Shown here: piece by piece, positions 10,265 to 43,240 of the stretch
Position numbering within the stretch: position 1 is the stretch's first letter
Layout: every line of letters starts with the position of its first letter
Source of the DNA: Cristatella mucedo
Taxonomy: Eukaryota; Bryozoa; Phylactolaemata; Cristatellidae
Length of the DNA: 64,000 nt
NCBI GenBank assembly: GCA_009760855.2
Contig: WPIO01000088.1
Coordinates: 333,501-397,500 of the forward strand
Direction of reading: 5' to 3'
Made by a program: the position numbers and the translations under genes
The notes under the pieces: model-generated
What the model saw: the letters and a program-made list of their open reading frames with translations, nothing else
The model's database searches: none
What the model was told of the DNA's origin: nothing

Positions 10265-11215
10265 AAAAATACCAAATCCCTCCTCGAATGCCTCTCGTCT
10301 CGCCTGGGCATCACTGGGACTGCAATAGTTAAGGTCCTGTCGCGGCGGGAGACTCGAGAATCTTTACGTGAACGGACAAAGAGATTAAGTTCTCTGAGGG
10401 CGCTTAATCAAGTACATTATTATTATTATACATTATTACAAAGATCATCCGACAAACCACTGCTGAAGTACGGTGTACCTCGGGGCTTTGTGCTCGGTCT
10501 CCTTGTTTTCACAATTTATACTCTCCCCCTTGGCGAGATGATTGCCAAGGGCAATCAAGGCTTTAGCTTCTATGCAGAGGACACTCAGTTGTTGTACCTT
10601 TGCATTGATATCTCCCAGCTGTCCAGCACGTCGACTTCTCTCCACTCCCTCGCTGCATGTAATGCTGACATGCCGACGTGTATGGCATCAAACTGTCTCA
10701 AATTCAATGACGATTAAAGTACGACTTGGAAATTAGGAAAACTTGGAAGCTCAAAATCGGCTCTGCGAGCAAGTCTCCTATTACATCTGCACGAAATCTA
10801 TGTGTCCTGTTCCAAATGGACCTTACAATAGATGACTATTAGGCCACTGCAGCTCACTATGAGCATGGCTGCAAGGCTAGTCTTCAAGTCCCAGCGGTTT
10901 GAGCACGTGTCTCCTTTGCTGAAAGAGCTAGGATAGTTGCCGGTTGAGCAACGGATACAGAGCAAAGTTCTTACGCTGACCCACAAGGCCCGCCACGGCT
11001 TGGCTCCTTCGTACCTAGCTGAACTGCTGCATCAGTTTCAGCCTGTTCACGCCCTCCAGTCTTCTATGGACAATAAATTAGCTGTCCCATTCCTCCGCTT
11101 AAAGACAGTTGGCGACAGAAGCTTTAGCTCTGCAGGTCCTAGACTGTGGAACTCGCTTCCACAATTCTTACGCAACGACAACTACTCTCCTACTGCCGAC
11201 TATGGCACATCTTTT
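10265..11215 (+). mobile_element. CR1/L2-like LINE fragments, one tail inserted in another
   Basis: Reverse transcriptase pieces: a segment like L-E-C-L-S-S-R-L-G-I-T-G, then KYGVPRGFVLGLLVFTIYTL ... YAEDTQLLYL (the F/Y-A-D-D catalytic box reads YAED), and the C-terminal end NSLPQFLRN near 11165. Between the first two pieces lies a LINE 3' tail (10380-10440, TTAAGTTCTCTGAGGGCGCT then ATT repeats), so one copy landed in another. Frames are broken. Intergenic between MNS1 and the METTL25-like gene. Confidence 0.7.
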
Positions 11216-11432
11216 TCAGCGGTCCTGAACTGCTACTTCTATGCTACTCACTACCTCAACTGCTCTCCTAACTCTGCTATGCTTCCCACTTTCTCTTTGT
11301 TGCGTGAGACGAAGTCTGTTGGCTACCGAATGCGTACTGAAAGCTGCTTAGGCTGTGAGTGCGCAATACAAAACTCTCCTATGTAACACCCACATGGTCT
11401 TTATGACTTTGTGGAGTTACAGAGGAAGATAC
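11216..11432 (+). repeat. LINE-associated 3' repeat, plus strand
   Basis: Directly follows the C-terminal end of a LINE ORF. Homologous to 4690-5115 in reverse. Confidence 0.55.
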
Positions 11433-11439
11433 ATTACAT

Positions 11440-11925
11440 GACCACATCAGGTCCACAGCCAAGTCTGCCATCTTTCAGCTATGTAACATTGCTAAAATTT
11501 GGGCTTGCTTAGACAGTGATAGTATATCCAAGTTGGTCCACACATTGGTGACATCCCGTCTCGACTTCTGCAGCTCACTACTTGTCTACCGGCCTGTGCA
11601 ATCAGGTGCTTACAGATGTTGCACAACTCTGCAGCTAGGCTTGTCTGTCGTGAATGTTGCAGTTGCCACATCACACCCGTTTTTTCCGACCTGCATTTGC
11701 TCCCCGTTAAGCAACGTGTCGACTTCCAAGGTTCTGTCACTAACTGTTCAGGTCTCCATTTTCTGGCTCCAGCCTACCTATCAGAACTACTACACCACCA
11801 GCCTAGGCATTGCACCACGCACTTTTCTGAATCAAATCGTTTAGCCGTACCTCGAACGAACCTTTGGAAAAAATCCTTTGGAGATCGTGCCTTTAACTCG
11901 TATACTGTCAAAGTCTGGAGCTAAG
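11440..11925 (+). mobile_element. CR1/L2-like LINE fragment (RT C-terminus)
   Basis: Encodes broken versions of SRLDFC-SLL, SAARLVCRECCSCHITPVFS and APAYLSELLHH, the end of the LINE ORF2, with several frameshifts. Confidence 0.65.
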
Positions 11926-11926
11926 A

Positions 11927-12012
11927 GCTGTCTCCTGCCCTGTCAGCATTTGCTCCCTGCTGTCTCCTGCCCTGTCAGCATTTGCTCCCGCTGTCTCCTG
12001 CCCTGTCAGCAT
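11927..12012 (+). repeat. 32-bp minisatellite, three copies
   Basis: CTGTCTCCTGCCCTGTCAGC repeated three times with TTTGCTCCC spacers, just after a LINE fragment. Confidence 0.7.
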
Positions 12013-12019
12013 TCAGTCA

Positions 12020-13300
12020 CACTGTATACAGAATTTCACGGGTTTCCTTTGCCATCTGACGAAATAATGGACGTCTGGAGCTAAGAATGTGCTCTGAAGT
12101 TGCGACACGGCTCTTAGGAAGGATCTATGCATCATGTCACAAAATTAATAAAATAGACTATACACATCCTAAGAATGATGTAAAATTAGACGAACTGATT
12201 TGCGCCGGTGGACGAATTCTCAAAGTTCAGGTCTTCGTCTCGGTCTGTTCAGCACTTGAAGTTTTTCCATTCCTCTTATCAAATCGTCTGTCAAAAATCT
12301 CCAAGCATTCGTAACGCGTTTAAAGACCGGTATGTGGTCACGGAAGTTCGTTCTTTGCGTAATAAGATGGCAAGCGCTGAGTCAAAATTAGTTTTCGGAA
12401 AAAACAGTTCTCGGAATAGCTATGCACAGTTCACTGAGAGTGGGGAAGGGCAGGTCTGGTGTCCAATTTTCAAGTTTGTTCAAAGCAATCAACAGTTTGA
12501 ATAAATACGCATCGATACTGCCGACCTCGGGTGCTACGTTTAAGTTCGGTCTTCTGGAGCATGGTTGCACCACTACTCAAGGCCACCGGTAGAATACAGC
12601 ACATCGTTATCGAGATATTAATGGTGACAAATCCTAATGGTGACAAATCGTAGGCCAAGCACGACTCCCTCATCAAGCTAGAAAGGCTCTCTTTAGAGGC
12701 TACGGGCCACGAGGGGGGAAAGAGAGAGCACAGCTCCCACACCCAGCATCCTGTGTTCGAGGCATCGGGCCTGTTGAATTCGTAAATGGGGCAAAAGCTC
12801 AACTATTTATATTCCCGCGAGGAACTCTGCTCCACCCGAAGTCCAACAAGTCGATCCAGCTTCCTTTCGACCGTGGCAGGATGTCGCGGATGTTTCCTCA
12901 CGAGTCCCGATGACAGTGAGCTCCGCCGCACCCTACCGACCAATCGAACGAAGGGTCAAAGGCCAAAGCCAGGCCGCCATGTACATGCAGCAATCAATCG
13001 CGACATCGCTCGAGCAGACGCGAACGAAACTTGACGGCATTTTCACCAACTGGACGAGTTGCGTGGCCGTGGTCAGCCGATCGCGAGCTACAGGCAAAGG
13101 TGGCTGCCAGACGGCGGTCGCACGAGTCCGACAGACTACACAATGCCGGCGGGCGGTGCTGGCAACCACCAAGCAGCCAGCGGGCGCCGGCCGCTGCAGG
13201 CGATGTCGCCTCTGCCGCCTGTGGTGACGGGTTAGCAGACGCCAGCGAGCAGCACGACAGAGCTTTTACACGAGGCGTGCAACCGCCTTGCTGCTGCTGA
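12020..13300. other. intergenic, 3' flank of the METTL25-like gene
   Basis: No coding match. The part near 13.3 kb is the probable 3' UTR of the METTL25-like gene. No clear AATAAA on the minus strand was found close to the stop. Confidence 0.4.
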
Positions 13301-13317
13301 AGCAGGCGCCACAGACG

Positions 13318-36683
<23,366 letters not shown>

Positions 36684-37709
36684 GACACGGTCGCCAGACC
36701 GGCGACCGCGTCCGACTGGGGACTCCGCGCGCGTGGCTCCGATGGCGACGGCGAACGACCTTGACCACTTTTGCGCCCCGCCCCCCCCCCTACAAGTGCT
36801 CCGCCCATGTACACAATAGGGGAGATAACTCAGCGCGCTCGCCCTTCCGCTCCGTCCGTCCTTGAGAGCGGCTATAGCTTGAGTAGGTGAGCCGCTCGCC
36901 GAGGATATTCCGACGACATGCCGATCGCTGAGGACAGTTTCGGACATCTACCCGACGGAAGGGAAGTTAAAAGGTAGCCGATTCCGACCGCCAGCAGCGC
37001 CCTCTGTGCGCGAGCGAAGCGGAAAAGGGCGAGCGTTTCGCGGACGGCCGTACTGAGCTGAGCGTCGTTCGGACGGAGCGCGCGCCACGCGCGCTCGCGC
37101 GTCGCCTCGGAAATCGGTAGCGGGCTTGATCTTGATCGAGATTTTTTTCAGGCCCGATCTTGTGATTCGAGCCTGAAAAATCTCGGGTCTCGCGAACTCG
37201 GAGCGAGGTCTTGCGCTGAGGGTTCTCTCTTGAAGAAAAGCTCGCTGCCCCCTCCTCCCCTCTTTGCCACGCGCGCGCAGGAAGACGCGCAGAAAGACGC
37301 GCAGAAAGACTGCGGTCCGGCGCGCCGCTCGGGCAGCAGTCGCTCGCGCAGGTGGCGCTCGAAGCTGCCGCCGCCGCCGCTGCGGCGAAGAAGAAGACGG
37401 CCGAGCTGCGAGGTTAATTGCGGCTCTAGCACGGGCGACGAAACTCGCCCGGCAACGGGCTTGCGACGCGGACTGCGCGCCGCGCGAGTTTGACGCGCGG
37501 CGGCAAGCGTAGCTCGCTGTCGCCCGTATCCGTCGGAAGGAAAGCCACGTCGCTCCGCCCACGTCGCTCCGTCGAGCTCCACGCGGCGCCGCCGCCGCCT
37601 CTTCAGCTGCCACGTGCCGCTGCCACGTACTCGTAGCGTCGCTTCGCTTTCGCCAGCGGGAATCGTCGCTCGAACGCCGGCTCGCGTCACTGTAGTGTCG
37701 CTGTCACCG

Positions 37710-39460
37710 TCGTCGTGTCATGTGTCGCGTGTCACTGCACGCGCGTCCGTCGCCAGACGTGCTTGCTCCCTGCGGACGTGACAGCGCTCTGACGGAGCCG
37801 TCGAAGGCCCGCGAACGCCGGCTCGCGACGTGCTACTTAGCGGGCGCATGCTTGCGTGCGACGCATGCGTCTCTCGGCACGATTGGAGAGTGAGAGTGGA
37901 ACGAGTCATGTAGTTGCACCACAAGCGAATGCCGTCGGCATGCACCACAAGCGACTGCCGTCGGCATTCTGAGCTTGCTTAGTTTACGTTGGCATTCGTT
38001 TGTCGAGCGGCGATTTGGCGATTTGATGGCGTTCCTTGAACTCACCCAAGAGAGTGTGCCAAACGGTGGATGGGTTCAGTCAAACTCTAAAATCTTTGGT
38101 GGGGAGGAGGCTATTCCACCCTCTGACCCACCCACCCACCCACCACCACCCCCCCCCTAGCGGAGGTGGACAGGTTGTAATCTGGTGGCTTGGCAGCAGC
38201 ACCATTGGGCAAAAGGCACTTGCATAAATAAAATTGAATCCATTTCGATCGGCGTGCTTCGGAGCGAGGACGTCTGCTGTGAGGACTCGTCACACGCACA
38301 GCTCTCTGCCCACCATTGGAGGTTTCAGTGGCCCACGTTCGGATGTAGCTGCATTTGGTAACGTGTGAATCCATTTATTGTGGATATTTTAGAAGTACCT
38401 TCAAATAAATATTCATCCATATTTTTTAAATCCATATTATGATATACATATTATAATAGAATAGATATCCATGCATATTTATTTTTCTCGTATGCATGAC
38501 TTCCCGAATGGCGAAGCAGGTGAACCACCAACGGCCCGACGAAGGAGAGCTTCGACCCAGCCTGCATCTTCACATCCCAGCCAACCAATTACGGCCACGT
38601 GAGCATGCACTATTTACCACCAGCAGCCTTCGGCAGCTAGATAGGTGATGACCAGCAGTCGATAGGAATGCAAGTCGTGGCACCCTGTCTGCACCCTGTT
38701 TGCATGCACCGATAAGTGTTTATTTATAATAGTTTATTTAGATAGTTTATTCGAGAGCAGCACTGACCCGGCGTCAGGAGTGGCAAGTGATCAGGTGTCA
38801 GGAGCTGTGTGCATCGCCTGCAGGTGATCGACATTGCAGGCGATCGCTTGGCTGACCGGCTGCCGGGGGCTGTAACCTTCCTGTGCCCTGACCCTCCTCT
38901 CCTCTGTTTGTCTGAGGCAAGTTCGAGCAGCTGTCACGTTCTTGGCTGGTTCTGCTGGCATTCCGGGGAGGGGGAGGGGGAGGCCCCAAGCTGGCAGCGA
39001 TAGAAAAACAAATCAATGCATAACTGTGCTTCTACAGCAGGAAGCTGCCGGTGTGCATGGATGGAGGGGCTTTAGGGGTCCGTGAAAGTCAAATGAAAAT
39101 GGAACTTTTAAATTGACTATATTTTATGGGAAAGGAGTGTCGACTGGTTAGCCCCTCCCTTTGTGCTTTGACGGAATGAAGAGGTCTGGCCAGGTATGCA
39201 GATCCACATAGTGAGACACAGAGAGAGAGAAAGAGAGACAGACAGACAGACAGCTCAGAGCATGAGTCGTAACGCTCACCGGACTAAGATAGGATTGTTT
39301 CAAAGCACACACGAGTTCTGCAAGGCTACTCGAGTTGAATTCATTTTGCAACATTCCATTTGGCCTAAAGTCAATGAGGTCATCTTTACCAAGAAGATAT
39401 ATGTGTGTGTGCGCCGCTTGTGCGTGCATGCATGCACTTGCTTACGCTATGCCTGCTGCT
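37710..39460. other. intergenic spacer
   Basis: Between the METTL25-like CpG block and the AT-rich repeats before GALM. Contains a C-run (38150 area) and AT-rich stretches (38390-38480). No gene seen. Confidence 0.4.
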
Positions 39461-39564
39461 TGTGGATGTTACCATCAATCATTTGGTAATGCTTTCTATG
39501 CAGCATCTACAAAGTAGGGGGGAGAGAGATTCTGTTGTCTAAGAGTGCTATACAAATGTGTGTG

Positions 39565-39565
<1 letters not shown>

Positions 39566-39629
<64 letters not shown>
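39566..39629 (+). repeat. (AT)n tract
   Basis: Simple repeat between a LINE-like tail (39470-39560) and the 222-bp inverted repeat. Confidence 0.9.
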
Positions 39630-39631
<2 letters not shown>

Positions 39632-39642
39632 TTAATGATATA

Positions 39643-39731
39643 GAAACATAATTGTCGACATGGACAGGGCTATATTTACATGTATATATATACATATACA
39701 CAGACACACACACAGACACACGCATGCATGC

Positions 39732-39762
<31 letters not shown>

Positions 39763-39864
39763 TATATATATATATGCATGCATGCGTGTGTCTGTGTGTG
39801 TGTCTGTGTATATGTATATATATACATGTAAATATAGTCCTGTCCATGTCGACAATTATGTTTC
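39643..39864. repeat. 222-bp near-perfect inverted repeat
   Basis: Arms of about 105 bp start GAAACATAATTGTCGACATG and mirror with one visible mismatch (GGGCTA versus GGACTA); the centre is AT-rich (39745-39765). It could be a foldback or MITE-type element or an arm duplication. No TSD was recognised. Confidence 0.85.
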
Positions 39865-39910
39865 CTTGCCAAAGATGTCCTCATAGATTTGAGGACAAAT
39901 TAAATGTTAC

Positions 39911-39952
39911 AAAATGAATTATATATATAATTATATATATATAATTCATTTT
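39911..39952. repeat. 42-bp AT palindrome
   Basis: AAAATGAATTATATATATAA and its reverse complement, nearly perfect, 47 bp after the larger inverted repeat. Confidence 0.8.
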
Positions 39953-40412
39953 ATAGCACCTTGAGAGTACTTAATCTGGCAGCCGAATTTTCTAACGGGA
40001 AAAGCTTGCGTAGCTGTATGTCTCAGCTCCGACAGATGGTGTGGACTCGTCGTGGACCAGGTGCACACGGTCCGGTTGTGCACCGACCTGATCCGACTTC
40101 CGACAAATGCTAGCTGCTATTTTAGGACGGTCAGGCCCACGGATTCTCTTTCTTTCTTTCTTAGTCCTTTCTACGATTTCCACCCAAAAGCAGCCGCTTT
40201 CGGTATGCAACTGTCGATCGTGGGAGACGTTGGCCATGGCAGCAGAATTTAGCAAAACGGCCTAGACATGTTTGCAAGTACCGGTGGAAGAGAAGAAGGT
40301 TGATTGATTGTCCGGGTTTCGACACGTCAGTTTGGACGACACCCACTCCTCCTTTTCTTGCCCTCGTCGGGTCGAAGAGGAAGAAGGGTAAAGGAAGGGA
40401 AGGAACAAGGGA

Positions 40413-40415
<3 letters not shown>

Positions 40416-40470
<55 letters not shown>
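40416..40470 (+). repeat. (GA)n tract upstream of GALM
   Basis: Simple repeat about 300 bp before the GALM start codon, in the probable promoter or 5' UTR. Confidence 0.95.
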
Positions 40471-40471
<1 letters not shown>

Positions 40472-40758
40472 CAGGGGTGAGATGACGACGACACGCTGAC
40501 CTCTGTGTGGGCTTTGCAGGCGCTGCCTGTGCGAGAGAGCTCTCTTACACGCTCGTCCTGTCCTCTCTGTCTCTGCTGTAAACCGCTTGCTCTCACAACC
40601 ATCCAGTTTTTTTAAATCTTGCTTTGGCCTAAGTGAGGAACGGCGCCATCGTTGCCGTGCCGCTGCATGCATGAACGCTGCCTCTCTGGGCTCTGCACCG
40701 GCCGGCTCTCTGGTGTCTCTGGTGGCCTGCCACCTGCTTCGCTCGGACAGTGGCGACG

Positions 40759-40924
40759 ATGACCGGTGAGACGACGTGGCCCCATTTTTTCAGGTTCACT
40801 CTTAGCAGCTCGGGCAAGCTGATTGTTCAAGTCATCGACTATGGTGCAACAGTGACGTCGATACGCGTGCCCGACGCTCGCGGCGAGGTCGCCGAGGTAA
40901 CACTCGGATACAACAACCTTCAAG
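40759..40924 (+). CDS. GALM: GALM exon 1
   Basis: Encodes [20 protein letters not shown] and then TLGYNNLQ, ending CAAG|GTAGAG in phase 1. The 29 bases between a possible GTGAGA (40766) and the AG at 40793 are too short for a normal intron, so they are read as coding if translation starts at 40759. The intron after this exon opens with a GA/CAGA-rich tract. Confidence 0.75.
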
Positions 40925-40952
40925 GTAGAGAGAAAGACAGAGACAGACAGAC

Positions 40953-40996
<44 letters not shown>

Positions 40997-43203
40997 CAAG
41001 CAGAGTAGGCCGACGCTCGAGTCTTTGCCACGCCCTCATCTTTGCCCTCGGCATGCTGCTGCCACCGCGGCTGTCCTCGGCAGCTTTTGCAGAAGCCGCG
41101 CCCTAATGCTTCAAGTGCCTTGTAACTGCACGGAGCGCACGTGTGACGTGCGTTCGTGCGGCCGCACCTCGGGACGAGGGTGCAAGCAAGCAGGCGGGCG
41201 GGCTGCTAGCGGCCGCTGCTAGCTGCCTGCGTTCTGCATCACATCTCCCCCACCCCACGTGAGGCTAGCGCCCCTCCACGGCTGCGCAGCCGCCGGTTTG
41301 CCCACGTGGCCGAGGTGCGGTCTTCTTTTGAAGGCTACCTACGCAACGATCCGTATTTTGGGGTCACGGTCGGCCGCTTCGCCAATCGCATAGCCAAGGG
41401 AAAGTTCACTCTCGACGGTGTCGAGTACACTCTGGCTGTCAACAATGGTCCGAATCATCTTCACGGAGGCATACAAGGGTTTGACAAGGTCAGCGAGCCG
41501 CTGCGTGCAGCTAGTGTGCACACGCTTCCGGAGGGCGTGCGTATTATGTAGCCGAATGCTTCGGACACATCCGTTCAAATCAACTTGAAGTCGGATGCCC
41601 TGTTCGCTCCTACTTCCGGGCAGCTCTTTCCTCACTTGGCCCTAAGCTCCAAGGATCTGCACAGTCAAGAGCTGGCATTTCTGAGCACGCGCAGCAAAGT
41701 CAGAAGTATATTCAAATGTATGTTTAAAGGAAGTGAGTGTCAGCATCTTGAAACGTCTTGTTATCCAGTTATGCAGTCCAATGCCGTATGCTGCAGGGGT
41801 ACCCTGTCTGTCAGCGACCGTCGTGGTGCCGCCTTTGCACATCTTTGACCCTGACCCTGACCGCTGTTGCAGAAGCTTTGGTCCGCGAGTGCCGAGGGTG
41901 AAGGTGACTCGCTGAGCCTCAGCCTCTGCAGCCCCGATGGAGACGAAGGCTACCCGGGGCAGGTTGACATCACGGTAACGTATCAAGTGACCAGTGACGA
42001 TCGCCTGGTGATCGGGTACAAGGCGATCGCCAGCAAGGCAACTCCGATCAATCTGACCAACCACTCCTACTTCAACCTGGATGGTCATGTAATGCATCTT
42101 TTATGCTGTCCGTGTGCTGCTATGCCCTTCGAGGCCACGCGGCGCCATGCCGCGCTGCCTTTCCTTGCGACCGTTGCAGCGAAAATGTTTCGTTGCAGTC
42201 GAACGGCAACATTTTCGACCACCGCGTGCAGCTCAAGTCGGACTTCTACACGCCTCCCGACGACACGCTGATCCCCACCGGTAGGCAAGCTCGGGTCGGT
42301 CGTTTCGACAGGACACGCCAGGCAGCGCAGTCACCGTCGAGTTAACGCGCCTAGCTAGCGCCTAGGGGCGGCCGCCGTTACGGCAGCTCCCTCTCCTCAC
42401 GTTCACTGCGCGTGCGCGCGCGCCTCTCGTCGTCCTCCGGCGGCAGCAGCTGCTCCGGCAGTGCATGAGGTCTGTCCGACGTCTGCCCAGACACCACTGA
42501 TCACCCTCTCACTCCTGCCCGATGCCTCTGTTCTCTCCCCCCGTCATGCTGAGCCTCATGCTGTTTACCCCCTTCCTTGCTGCAAAGCTGCTAGTGGCAG
42601 TGACCCGTGTCACCTGTCCAGCCGCCATTCACCGAGCAAGCAAGATACGATCTGTCTGATTTGTCCCGAGGATCCGACCAGCACACTTCCGGCCAGTGCA
42701 CCATTCAGGGGCAGAATGCAGTGCCACTCGGCATTCCTGAGAGCAGGCGCCCACCGGTCTGGACCCTTTCCGCTGCCCTGACTGCGGCTGAGTGCAGTTT
42801 GCCAGGCAACGAGGCAGCGTACGACCAAGCATGTGTTCTTAGGCGAGATCAGAAAAGTGGACGGCTCGCTGTATGACCTGCGCGAGCCCACTCGCCTCAG
42901 CAAGGAGCGCCTCGAGGCGATGCCAGGCGCGGCTGGATTCGACTACAACTTCGTCATTGCACCCGCCGACGGCCGAAGCGGTCGCAAGCACGGAGCCAGG
43001 TGAGGAGGTCTACGGCCCCGGGCACGCCCAGCCGCGTGTCCACTGGGCGTGCCCTGTAGCAAGGCTTCCGCTTCTGCGACCTTCGCATGAGAAGGCTACT
43101 AATGCTGACTGCTGCTGCTGCTGCTGCTGCTGACTGCTGCTGCTGACTGCTGCTGCTGACTGCTGCTGCTGCTGACTGCTGACTGCTGCTGCTGCTGCTG
43201 CTG

Positions 43204-43240
<37 letters not shown>

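Noticed and set aside
40766-40793. A 28-29 bp intron at the start of GALM (GTGAGA ... TTTTTTCAG)
   Set aside because: Too short for normal splicing in animals. Either it is coding or only the AG is real and the donor lies upstream.
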